In this document: in pieces, positions 1 to 6,592 of the stretch
How positions within the stretch are numbered: position 1 is the stretch's first letter
Layout of the letters: every line of letters starts with the position of its first letter
Assembly (NCBI GenBank): GCA_936941515.1
Contig: CAKZJI010000307.1
Location: 1-8,355, forward strand
Direction: 5' to 3'
Source: an uncultured Propionibacteriaceae bacterium
Lineage (GTDB): Bacteria > Actinomycetota > Actinomycetes > Propionibacteriales > Propionibacteriaceae
DNA length: 8,355 bases
Notes under the pieces: generated by a model
The model's input: the letters and a program-made list of their open reading frames with translations, nothing else
Database searches by the model: none
Told to the model about the DNA's origin: nothing
Position numbers and translations under genes: made by a program

Positions 1-1
1 C

Positions 2-787
2 CTGATGGTTTTGGTCCGCTCCGTCCACGGCGGCAGGCCAACCCCCGTCGCGGGGTCTGACCTCAGCAGGCTCCGGCCCACCGGCGACGGCGATGCCATC
101 AGCCTCGTGCCCACCCAGCTGCATCGTGCGCTGCGTGATTCCGTCGTGACGGACCGGCTGCGGGCCTTCGACCTCGTGCTGCTTGGGGGAGCGCCCCTCA
201 GCCCGGAGCTGCGGGCGCGGGCGCTGGACTGCGGGATCGCGGTCAGGGAGAGCTATGGGATGTCGGAGACCTGCGGGGGTGTGGTCTGGGACGGCGCTCC
301 GCTGCCAGGGGTGGGGATTGAGCTGCGGGAGACGCGGGTTGCGGTCTCGGGCCCCATGCTGTTCGACGGCTACCTGGGGGACCCGGAGGCCACCGCGGAG
401 GTGCTGCGCGACGGGGCTGTCCTCACCCGCGACCGAGGCATGTGGCAGGACGGTCGGCTGCGCATCCTGGGTCGTCTTGACGATGTCGTCATCAGCGGCG
501 GCGTGAACGTCGACCTGTCGGCGGTGCGGGCCGCAGCGGCGGCCATCGATCCTGAGACAGAGGTGCTGGCGGTCCCCGATGAGGAGTGGGGACAGCGGGT
601 CGTGCTGTTTGCGCCGGGAGGATCCCTGGGACAGTGGCGTGAGGCTTTGACGGGGCAGCTTCCCCGGCACTGGCTTCCGCGGCAGCTGGTGACCTGCCCC
701 ATTCCCAGGACAGCCGGCGGCAAACCTGATCGGATGGCGCTGCGGAGGCTCATGGCGACCGGCGATGATGATGTGCCGTTAGCATGA
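2..787 (+). CDS. menE: o-succinylbenzoate--CoA ligase, C-terminal part (5' end outside window)
   Basis: MenE is an ANL-superfamily adenylating enzyme that activates o-succinylbenzoate with ATP and CoA to give OSB-CoA in menaquinone synthesis; it is cytosolic. The reading frame is open from base 2, so the gene enters from the left and the ATG at 5 is not a real start. Visible family motifs, counted from codon 5 as residue 1, are: VLLGGAPL near 58-65; the YGMSET core (84-89), equivalent to the A5 motif; the GRLDDVVISGG hinge (156-166); and a C-terminal PRTAGGKPDR in which K240 matches the catalytic lysine of the adenylation half-reaction. The ATP-binding P-loop-like motif (TSGTTG-type) must lie upstream of the window. 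It is the first visible gene of the men cluster, ending 7 bp before menA. The succession menE-menA-menC-menD makes MenE much more likely than another acyl-CoA ligase. Confidence 0.93.
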   Translation: MMVLVRSVHGGRPTPVAGSDLSRLRPTGDGDAISLVPTQLHRALRDSVVTDRLRAFDLVLLGGAPLSPELRARALDCGIAVRESYGMSETCGGVVWDGAPLPGVGIELRETRVAVSGPMLFDGYLGDPEATAEVLRDGAVLTRDRGMWQDGRLRILGRLDDVVISGGVNVDLSAVRAAAAAIDPETEVLAVPDEEWGQRVVLFAPGGSLGQWREALTGQLPRHWLPRQLVTCPIPRTAGGKPDRMALRRLMATGDDDVPLA

Positions 788-798
788 GCCCATCATGA
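784..798 (+). promoter_or_regulatory. Mini-ORF/relay joining menE stop to menA start
   Basis: An ATG at 784 overlaps the menE stop (ATGA, 784-787). It opens a 4-codon frame, ATG AGC CCA TCA, whose TGA stop (796-798) overlaps the menA ATG (ATGA, 795-798). The octamer CATGAGCC occurs at both junctions (783-790 and 794-801). No Shine-Dalgarno is visible before menA. The layout would let terminating ribosomes re-initiate stepwise into menA. The sequence is seen directly; the function is inference and the repeat may be chance. Confidence 0.35.
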
Positions 799-1685
799 GC
801 CTTTCTGTTTGGGTGGCCGGTGCCCGGCCGAGGACGTTGCCTGCCGCCATGGCGCCGGTGCTGGCGGGTGTGGCCGCCGGGCTCGGTGTCGCCCCCTCGC
901 CCCCGCTGTGGCGGCTGATCGTGGTGCCGGTGCTGTGCCTTGGCCTGGCGCTGACCCTGCAGATCGGGGTGAACTATGCCAACGACTACTCCGACGGCGT
1001 CCGGGGAGTCGACGACGTCCGCGTCGGCCCGACCCGGCTCACCGCCTCAGGGCTTGCCACGCCGCGGGCCGTCAGACGGGCTGCGCTCCTCAGCTTCGCG
1101 GCGGCGGCCGTCCTGGGACTGTTGGTTGTGGCCATCAGTGGCAACTGGTGGCTGCTGGCGGTGGGGGCGGCCTGCCTGGCCGCGGCCTGGCTGTACACGG
1201 GAGGCCCCCGCCCCTACGGGTACCTTGGCCTGGGGGAGCTGATGGTTTTCGTGTTCTTCGGCCTCGTGGCGACCGTCGGCACCACCTATGTCACCTTCGG
1301 TGCCATCACCCCGGCATCCTGGGTGGCCGCCACCGGCATGGGAGCCCTCGCCAGCGCGCTGCTGGTGGTCAACAACCTGCGGGACCTGGCGGCGGATGCC
1401 CGCGTCGGGAAACGCACTCTCGCCACCCGGCTCGGTGACACCGGGACCCGTGTTCTCTTCGTCGCCCTCATCGTGGTCGGGGCGGCCTCGGTGGTGGGGA
1501 TGATGGCGCTGACAACCCCGTGGGTCGGGCTCGGGCTGCTCGGCTTCGCCCTGGTGATCGGCCCGGTGGCTCGCATCCTGCGTGGAGCCTCCGGTCAGGA
1601 CCTGATCGTCATGCTGCAGGCGGCCTCCCTGACCGAGCTGGCCATGGCCGTGGGGCTGCTCGCCGGGATGGTGATCGCCCTGTGA
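795..1685 (+). CDS. menA: 1,4-dihydroxy-2-naphthoate polyprenyltransferase (demethylmenaquinone-forming)
   Basis: MenA is a UbiA-superfamily integral membrane prenyltransferase. It joins a polyprenyl diphosphate to 1,4-dihydroxy-2-naphthoate, giving demethylmenaquinone. The 296-aa product has the usual length and about eight to nine hydrophobic segments. The first Mg-diphosphate motif is N60-YAN-D64-YSDG, followed by the typical GVDDVRVGPTRL stretch (71-82). The second is D197-LAA-D201 within NNLRDLAADARVGKRTL (193-209). A third conserved stretch, LQAASLTELAMAVG, lies at 274-287. The ATG at 795 is the first in frame after menE and has no recognisable Shine-Dalgarno, so translation may depend on ribosomes leaving menE (see the ATG-AGC-CCA-TCA-TGA relay at 784-798). 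The stop codon overlaps the menC GTG by 4 bp. UbiA homologues with other substrates exist, but the operon fixes the role. Confidence 0.95.
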   Translation: MSLSVWVAGARPRTLPAAMAPVLAGVAAGLGVAPSPPLWRLIVVPVLCLGLALTLQIGVNYANDYSDGVRGVDDVRVGPTRLTASGLATPRAVRRAALLSFAAAAVLGLLVVAISGNWWLLAVGAACLAAAWLYTGGPRPYGYLGLGELMVFVFFGLVATVGTTYVTFGAITPASWVAATGMGALASALLVVNNLRDLAADARVGKRTLATRLGDTGTRVLFVALIVVGAASVVGMMALTTPWVGLGLLGFALVIGPVARILRGASGQDLIVMLQAASLTELAMAVGLLAGMVIAL

Positions 1686-2629
1686 TCGTCTACGACATTG
1701 CGCTGCGGGTGCCCTTCCGAGGCCTCACCCGCCGCCAGGGGGTGCTCTTCGAGGGCCCTGCGGGCTGGGCGGAGTGGAGTCCTTTCCCCGAGTACGGCGA
1801 CGAGGAGGCCGGCTCCTGGCTGGCGGCAGCCGTCGAGGCCGCGGAACAGGGGAGCCCTGAGCCGATCAGGCAACGGGTTCCCGTCAACGGCATCGTGCCC
1901 GTCATCCCCCCGGGACTCGTGGCGGCGCGCGTCAAGGAGTCCGGCTGCACCACCATCAAGGTGAAGGTCGCGGCCCCTGGGGAGAGCCTTGACGACGACA
2001 TCGCCCGCGTCGCCGCGGTGAAGCAGGCCCTGCCCGAGGGGCGGATCCGGATCGATGCCAACGGGGGCTGGGACCTCGCCACGGCTGAGACCGCTCTGCG
2101 GGAGCTGGCCCCTCTCGGCCTCGAATACGCCGAACAGCCGTGCCGTGACGTCGCAGAGCTGGCGGAGCTGCGCCGTCGACTCGACGGCATGGTCGCCATC
2201 GCCGCCGACGAGTCGATCCGTCGGGCTGATGATCCCCTGCGTGTGCGGGATCTCGGCGCTGCGGATGTCGTCGTGCTGAAGCAGCAGCCCCTCGGCGGGG
2301 CCCGGGCCTGCCTGCGGCTCGTGGAGCAGCTGGGGCTGCCCGCGGTGATCTCCAGCGCCGTGGAGACCTCGGTCGGGCTCCACGCCGGTCTGCGGCTGGC
2401 AGCGGCCCTGCCCGAGCTGCCGTTCGCCTGCGGGCTGGAGACCGCGAACCTGCTGGCGGGCGACGTGGTCTCCCAACCCCTCACCCCCGTCGCGGGCGAG
2501 TTGTTGCTCCACCCCCTCATTCCCGACCCGACCCTGCTTGCCGAGCACCAAGCCGATGAGGCGACGGCGGCGTGGTGGCAGAAACGCCTCAGGCGTGTGG
2601 CTGCGGCGCAGGGGGTGAGCCTGCCGTGA
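1682..2629 (+). CDS. menC: o-succinylbenzoate synthase (enolase superfamily)
   Basis: MenC dehydrates SHCHC to o-succinylbenzoate in the menaquinone pathway. The frame is open much further upstream inside menA, but the GTG at 1682 (a GTGA overlap with the menA stop) gives a 315-aa protein of normal length beginning VIVYDIALRVPF, the expected first strand of the N-terminal capping domain. The barrel carries a complete enolase-superfamily active site: K93-V-K95 (K95 as catalytic base), metal ligands D125 in RIDANGGWD, E151 in YAEQPC and D176 in AADES, and the second catalytic lysine K200 in VVLKQQPLGG. Some members also racemise N-succinylamino acids, but the men context supports OSB synthase. 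It overlaps menD by 4 bp. Confidence 0.94.
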   Translation: MIVYDIALRVPFRGLTRRQGVLFEGPAGWAEWSPFPEYGDEEAGSWLAAAVEAAEQGSPEPIRQRVPVNGIVPVIPPGLVAARVKESGCTTIKVKVAAPGESLDDDIARVAAVKQALPEGRIRIDANGGWDLATAETALRELAPLGLEYAEQPCRDVAELAELRRRLDGMVAIAADESIRRADDPLRVRDLGAADVVVLKQQPLGGARACLRLVEQLGLPAVISSAVETSVGLHAGLRLAAALPELPFACGLETANLLAGDVVSQPLTPVAGELLLHPLIPDPTLLAEHQADEATAAWWQKRLRRVAAAQGVSLP

Positions 2630-4170
2630 GCTCACCGCTGCTCGGGGTCGCCATCGTCGAGGCCCTCCTTGCCGCAGGCGTCACGGAGGCCGTGCTGTCT
2701 CCCGGATCCCGGAACGCCCCACTCTCCCTGGCCCTCCACGCCGCGGCCACCGCGGGCCTGCTGCGGCTGCACGTCCGCATTGACGAACGCTCCGCGGCCT
2801 TCACCGCGCTGGGCCTGGCGAAGGCCTCCGGCCACGTGGTTGCGGTGGTCAGCACCTCCGGGACGGCGGTCGGTAATCTGGTTCCAGCCGCGATGGAGGC
2901 CAGGGCAGCCGGCGTCGCGCTGCTGTTTCTGACTGCCGACCGCCCTGCCACCGCAGTGGGCACGGGGACGAACCAGACCTGCGACCAGCTCGGCATGTTC
3001 GGATCTGCGGCCCTCGACGTGCTCCGGCTCAGCTCCGAGGCAGGCACGGAGGTTGCCTGGCGGGCGGTTATCGCCCGGGCCGCTGCTCTGGCGGCGGGGA
3101 TCAGGACCCGCAGGCCGGGGCCGGTGCAGGTCAACGTCGAGTTCGGTGAGCCGCTCGTTGACTCTGAGGTGCGGGAGCCCCGTCCCCAGCAGGCCCGCCC
3201 CAAGGTTGCCGCGAGCCGCCGGGCGGAGGCCCGTGTCCTGACCCGCCCTGCCCGCACCGTGGTGCTGGCCGGCGATGCGCCCCCAGAGGTGGGTGCGGAG
3301 GCGCGGGCCACCGCCGAGATGGCTGGGGTCCCGCTGTTGGCTGAACCATCCAGCAACGCCCGTGCCGGGCGGGCGATCCCGCGTTACCGGGAGATGCTTC
3401 CGAGGCTCGCCCCTGAGATCGAGCGGGTCGTGATGTTCGGCCACCCCACGCTGTCCAGACCCGTCTCCGCCCTCCTGGCTCGCCAGGATGTGGAGCTGAT
3501 AGTGGTCGCAGGCCATGCTGAATGGGTTGATCCGGGTCACGTGGCCGCTGAAGTCGTTGATGGGGTGATCCTGCCCCCCGGCGATCCCGCGTGGCTGGCG
3601 CGCTGGCAGGCACCCGCTTTGGAACCCTCGGGTGAGCTCAGTGGGGAGGCTGTCGCAGCTGCAGTCGTGGCTGCCGCACGTCCCGGTGAGAACTTGGTGT
3701 TCGGCGCGAGCAACAGCATCCGCTACGCGGATATAGCCCCCATCAGTCAGAGCCCAGCGGTCTGTTGGGCAAACCGAGGCCTCGCGGGCATTGACGGCAC
3801 CGTGGCGACGGCGACCGGGATCGCGCTGGCCACCGGTGCCCCCACCACCGTCCTGCTGGGAGACATCACCCTGCAACACGACCTGGGGTCTCTTGTGCTG
3901 CCGGTTCCTGAGCCACAGCTGCGCATGCGTGTAGTCCTTTTGGATGACCAGGGTGGGTCGATCTTCGCCTCCCTGGAGCAGGGCTCCGCCCCTTATGCGA
4001 GTGCCTTCGACCAAGTATTCCGGGCCCCACAAGGGGTTGACCTGTCCGGCATGGCCAATGCCGCGGGCTGGAGCACCTCGAAACCGTCGTGCGTAGAATC
4101 ACTCTGTGAACTTCTCGACCAAACAATCCGCGGCCGGGAACTGCTTCACGTCCACATCATGCAGGGTTAA
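2626..4170 (+). CDS. menD: SEPHCHC synthase (2-succinyl-5-enolpyruvyl-6-hydroxy-3-cyclohexene-1-carboxylate synthase)
   Basis: MenD is a ThDP- and Mg-dependent enzyme that adds the succinyl semialdehyde unit from 2-oxoglutarate to isochorismate. An ATG at 2572 is in frame but lies deep in menC. The GTG at 2626 overlaps the menC stop as GTGA, with AGGGGG at 2610-2615 upstream, and starts a 514-aa protein directly before the conserved N-terminal LLGVAIVEALLAAGV. Motifs in order: SPGSRN (25-30); RIDERSA with E54 as the glutamate that activates ThDP; LTADRP (102-107); TNQTCDQLGMFG (115-126); NRGLAGIDG (383-391); and the metal/ThDP site GD (D413)...HDL followed by DDQGGSIF (440-447). The product is somewhat shorter than the E. 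coli enzyme (about 556 aa), mainly in linkers, and no domain is missing. The stop codon lies in the palindrome GGGTTAACCC (4164-4173). It is the last men gene of the run. Confidence 0.95.
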   Translation: MSSPLLGVAIVEALLAAGVTEAVLSPGSRNAPLSLALHAAATAGLLRLHVRIDERSAAFTALGLAKASGHVVAVVSTSGTAVGNLVPAAMEARAAGVALLFLTADRPATAVGTGTNQTCDQLGMFGSAALDVLRLSSEAGTEVAWRAVIARAAALAAGIRTRRPGPVQVNVEFGEPLVDSEVREPRPQQARPKVAASRRAEARVLTRPARTVVLAGDAPPEVGAEARATAEMAGVPLLAEPSSNARAGRAIPRYREMLPRLAPEIERVVMFGHPTLSRPVSALLARQDVELIVVAGHAEWVDPGHVAAEVVDGVILPPGDPAWLARWQAPALEPSGELSGEAVAAAVVAAARPGENLVFGASNSIRYADIAPISQSPAVCWANRGLAGIDGTVATATGIALATGAPTTVLLGDITLQHDLGSLVLPVPEPQLRMRVVLLDDQGGSIFASLEQGSAPYASAFDQVFRAPQGVDLSGMANAAGWSTSKPSCVESLCELLDQTIRGRELLHVHIMQG

Positions 4171-4217
4171 CCCGCTAGGGTCAGAAGATAAATGCTGTAA
4201 TAGTGGGAGAGGATCAG

Positions 4218-4673
4218 ATGCGCCAGTTCCATAAGCCCGTCAAGCGGCCCAGCGACATCATTGAGGAGTTCGACGGAACTGGCGACCCCGCGGAAGCCAG
4301 TACCGTGGCGCACGACACCGCCGCCGTCCTCGTGCGCCTGTCGGGAGACAAGGCGGCGCCCGCCATCAGGGTCCGCCTGCTGGAATACATAGCGCAGGAG
4401 GGGGTTGAGGATCTGCTGGAGTTGTGGGCGCAGGCTCCCGCTGTCTCTCTCCCCGGCGCGTTGGCGCATCTGCGGAAGGTCGAACGGCAGTTGCCGGAGG
4501 GGCCTGTGGCAGAGGAGGTCCGGGCCGTCCTGGTCGGAAAGTATGACGGTGACTTCGGTGACCTGTGCGAACGCGCGGCCATCGCATGCCGTCGCCTCGG
4601 GCCGCGCTGGGACCAGCGTGCCGCAGACCTGGAGGCCTGTGCGAAATCGTGGTACGCCGACAAGCTGTGGTGA
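4218..4673 (+). CDS. Hypothetical protein, small soluble, acidic and helix-rich
   Basis: I do not recognise a named family. The ATG at 4218 is preceded by GGGAGAGG (4205-4212) at good spacing, so it is preferred over an in-frame GTG at 4203, which lies at the edge of that Shine-Dalgarno. The 151-aa product has no signal peptide or membrane segment. A short basic start (FHKPVKRPSD) precedes IIEEFD, then predicted helices with alternating charged and hydrophobic residues, including HDTAAVLVRL (about 32-41), EDLLELWAQAP (about 64-74) and SLPGALAHLRKVERQLP (about 77-93). It ends in a Trp-containing tail, WYADKLW. GC-rich third positions and the strong ribosome binding site indicate a real gene. 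It lies 47 bp after menD. A TAGAAT -10-like hexamer at 4094-4099 inside the menD end could supply its own promoter, but no good -35 accompanies it. Co-transcription with men is equally possible. No function can be assigned. Confidence 0.75.
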   Translation: MRQFHKPVKRPSDIIEEFDGTGDPAEASTVAHDTAAVLVRLSGDKAAPAIRVRLLEYIAQEGVEDLLELWAQAPAVSLPGALAHLRKVERQLPEGPVAEEVRAVLVGKYDGDFGDLCERAAIACRRLGPRWDQRAADLEACAKSWYADKLW

Positions 4674-4749
4674 GTGATGGCTTCCCTGGGGCATCGTGAC
4701 CGGCTAATATGGATGCGCCGGATCGCGGTAACCCCGGGCTCCACCTTTA

Positions 4750-4780
4750 GCCGCTTCGAGCGGCCTTTCGCCGAGAGGCG
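4750..4780 (+). terminator. Possible terminator: two tandem short hairpins after the hypothetical gene
   Basis: GCCGCT-TCG-AGCGGC (4750-4764) is a perfect 6-bp stem with a 3-nt loop, followed by CTTTCG. A second hairpin, CGCC-GAGA-GGCG (4769-4780), follows within 5 nt. Neither has a real T-run, as is common for actinobacterial terminators. They lie 77 bp downstream of the stop at 4673. A role as transcription terminator is inference; mRNA 3'-end stabilisation is equally possible. Confidence 0.4.
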
Positions 4781-4803
4781 TTCCCGGTCCGGCCCATTTC
4801 GTG

Positions 4804-4831
4804 GAGCGGGTGGTCGGCTGATCACCCGCTC
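4804..4831 (+). terminator. Strong hairpin, possible terminator or RNA stability element
   Basis: GAGCGGGTG (4804-4812) and CACCCGCTC (4823-4831) are perfect 9-bp inverted arms. The interior adds a G-U pair (4813/4822) and two further pairs (TC 4814-4815 with GA 4820-4821), giving a 12-bp stem closed by GGCT. The downstream sequence GTATTCTG is not a T-run. It is the strongest structure between the hypothetical gene and pntA. Its position fits ending upstream transcription before pntA, but protein binding to the palindrome on DNA is an alternative. Confidence 0.5.
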
Positions 4832-5020
4832 GTATTCTGAGGCCGTTTGGGCAACGTGGCTTTGGGCAGAAAAATAGCTTGCTGGGTGTCGCCAAAAGCG
4901 ATGTCGTGGGTGGTCGAAGGCAATCTCCTCTCCTGTCGCTGACAACTGGTGGCTGGGCCACGCAGATGACCCTCGGCGTCGGGCGCTGGTTGCACTCCAC
5001 TGTGGAAATCTCACACCTGC

Positions 5021-5056
5021 TTCCGAACCCCTGAGCTGGAGCGATACGGTGACCTC
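5021..5056 (+). promoter_or_regulatory. Candidate pntA promoter giving a leaderless mRNA
   Basis: TACGGT (5045-5050) matches the actinobacterial -10 form TANNNT. It ends 6 nt before the pntA ATG (5057), so transcription would start at or next to the A of the start codon. A weak -35, TTCCGA (5021-5026), lies 18 nt upstream. No properly spaced Shine-Dalgarno is present: the nearest GGAG (5038-5041) is 15 nt away. Leaderless genes of this layout are common in actinobacteria; the assignment here is inference. Confidence 0.45.
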
Positions 5057-6589
5057 ATGGATGTTGGCGTACCCCGGGAGACTGGCGACACTCGAGTCGC
5101 AGCCACTCCCAAGACCGTGACCCAGCTGCGAAAGCTCGGCTATCGCGTGTTCATCGAGACCGGAGCCGGTGCTGAGGCGGCCTTCAGCGATGAGGCTTAC
5201 GCTGAGGCCGGGGCAGAGATCGTCTCCACGGCCTGGGACAAGGACATCGTGCTGTCAGTCGGTCCCCCCTCCGATAGTCAGCTGCTGGAGATGCGTCCCG
5301 GGGCGACAGTGATCTCCTTCCTCAACCCACGGCAGGACCCCGGACTGACGAAATGCCTGGCCGCCCAGGGGCTGAATGCCCTGAGCATGGATATGGTGCC
5401 GCGCACCTCCCGTGCTCAAGCCCTGGATGCTCTCAGCTCACTGGCGAACATCTCCGGGTATCGGGCGGTGATTGAGGCCGCACATGCCTTCGGGCGGTTC
5501 TTCACGGGACAGGTGACGGCTGCCGGCAAAGTTCCGCCGGCGACGGTGTTTGTAATCGGCACCGGCGTTGCTGGGCTTGCCGCTATCGGAGCGGCCAACT
5601 CCCTCGGCGCGGTGGTCCGGGCAACCGATGTGCGCCCCGAGACGGCTGAGCAGGTCACCTCCATGGGAGCGACGTTCCTGCACGTCGACCAGAGCGACCA
5701 AGGGGTCAGCTCCGACGGCTACGCCCGTGAGGTCGGCGCAGACTATGCAGCGCGCGCCGCCGAGCTGTACGCAGCACAAGCCCGTGAGGTCGACATCATC
5801 GTCACCACGGCAGCCATCCCCGGCAAACCCTCCCCGCGGCTCATCACGGCCGAGATGGTCGCGAGCATGAGGCCGGGCTCGGTCATCGTCGACTTGGCGG
5901 CCTCCGGCGGCGGCAACTGCGAGCTGACCCGGCCGGGGGAGAGCTACATCACCGACAATGGGGTGACGATCATTGGCTACACCGATCTGGCGTCGCGGCT
6001 TCCCGGGCAGTCGTCGCAGCTTTACGGCACGAACCTGGTCAATGCCCTGACCCTGATGACCCCGGAGAAGGACGGGAACCTCGTCATCGACTTCGACGAC
6101 GAGGTGGTGCGGACCATGACGGTGGTGCGTGACGGCGAGGTCACGTTCCCGCCACCGCCCATCCAGGTCTCCGCAGCCCCCAGCCCGGCGCCGCGGGAGG
6201 AGCCCCCCGCGCCCGCTGTCCCAGCGCCGGCAGCCCCTGAACGCCCATGGTGGCATCAGGTTGCCTGGGTCGGGCTCGGGGCTGTTGCTCTGATCGCCCT
6301 GCTGACGGTGGCTCCCGCGGAGTTCGTCGCGCTGATGGGAGTCTTCGTGCTCGCCATTGTCGTCGGCTACTACGTGGTGTGGAACGTCACCCACGCCCTG
6401 CACACCCCGCTGATGAGTGTGACGAACGCGATCAGCGGCATCATCGTGGTCGGCGCGATGACGCAACTGGCCCACGACAACTGGATGATCAAGGGCATTG
6501 CCTTCGTGGCTGTGCTGATTGCGTCCATCAACGTCTTCGGCGGGTTCACGGTGACCCACCGCATGCTGAACATGTTCCGGAAGGGCTGA
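5057..6589 (+). CDS. pntA: Proton-translocating NAD(P) transhydrogenase, subunit alpha (single-chain type)
   Basis: With PntB it forms the membrane enzyme that moves hydride from NADH to NADP+ driven by inward proton flow, supplying NADPH. The 510-aa product matches the E. coli subunit in length and layout. Residues 1-365 are the cytosolic NAD(H)-binding domain I: start MDVGVPRE, the [14 protein letters not shown] segment (115-128) with R116, Q121 and D124 for the RQD loop, the Rossmann turn G168-T-G-V-A-G173, D191 for the ribose, and GGGNCELT (284-291). A Pro/Ala-rich linker (about 365-397) leads to about four membrane segments (about 402-500) containing [20 protein letters not shown] and a C-terminal [10 protein letters not shown]. 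The conserved N-terminus fits the ATG at 5057, which lacks a ribosome binding site and has a -10-like hexamer just upstream. Mycobacteria split this subunit into PntAa and PntAb; here the two are fused. It is separated from pntB by 3 bp. Confidence 0.96.
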   Translation: MDVGVPRETGDTRVAATPKTVTQLRKLGYRVFIETGAGAEAAFSDEAYAEAGAEIVSTAWDKDIVLSVGPPSDSQLLEMRPGATVISFLNPRQDPGLTKCLAAQGLNALSMDMVPRTSRAQALDALSSLANISGYRAVIEAAHAFGRFFTGQVTAAGKVPPATVFVIGTGVAGLAAIGAANSLGAVVRATDVRPETAEQVTSMGATFLHVDQSDQGVSSDGYAREVGADYAARAAELYAAQAREVDIIVTTAAIPGKPSPRLITAEMVASMRPGSVIVDLAASGGGNCELTRPGESYITDNGVTIIGYTDLASRLPGQSSQLYGTNLVNALTLMTPEKDGNLVIDFDDEVVRTMTVVRDGEVTFPPPPIQVSAAPSPAPREEPPAPAVPAPAAPERPWWHQVAWVGLGAVALIALLTVAPAEFVALMGVFVLAIVVGYYVVWNVTHALHTPLMSVTNAISGIIVVGAMTQLAHDNWMIKGIAFVAVLIASINVFGGFTVTHRMLNMFRKG

Positions 6590-6592
6590 GCC

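Larger units (their letters stand above)
4674..5056. other. Intergenic region between the hypothetical gene and pntA
   Basis: About 380 bp with no convincing gene. The first half contains three tandem hairpins (4750-4831, listed separately). The second half (about 4832-5020) is less GC-rich than the flanking genes and has only minor structure: TCGC/GCGA with a CAAAA loop at 4889-4901 and TGTC/GACA at 4934-4944. A CTGACA (4939-4944) resembles a -35 but has no matching -10. A candidate pntA promoter lies at the right end. A 67-codon frame at 4674-4877 starting at GTG runs through all three hairpins and does not look protein-like. Confidence 0.6.

Noticed and set aside
1520..1681. Upstream extension of the menC frame inside menA
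   Set aside because: The extension is read out of frame from menA membrane-segment codons. The GTG at 1682 gives the normal MenC N-terminus and a GTGA overlap.
2572..2625. Upstream ATG for menD
   Set aside because: It would add 18 residues of out-of-frame menC sequence (Cys/Gly-rich). The GTG at 2626 forms the same 4-bp overlap seen at the menA/menC junction.
2632..4032. Long open frame on the - strand opposite menD
   Set aside because: Same kind of antisense shadow, Gly/Arg/His-rich, covering a gene with complete MenD motifs.
4164..4173. Palindrome GGGTTAACCC over the menD stop codon as a possible operator or terminator
   Set aside because: It has 5-bp arms with no loop and no T-run, with no second copy in the window to suggest a binding site.
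4674..4877. Possible small gene of 67 codons (GTG start right after the hypothetical gene's stop)
   Set aside because: It has no ribosome binding site, an Arg-rich composition without a pattern, and runs through three strong hairpins, which explain the sequence better.
4808..4916. Direct repeat GGGTGGTCG at 4808-4816 and 4908-4916, exactly 100 bp apart
   Set aside because: Nine matching bases in GC-rich sequence with no extension on either side are compatible with chance, and no third copy is seen.
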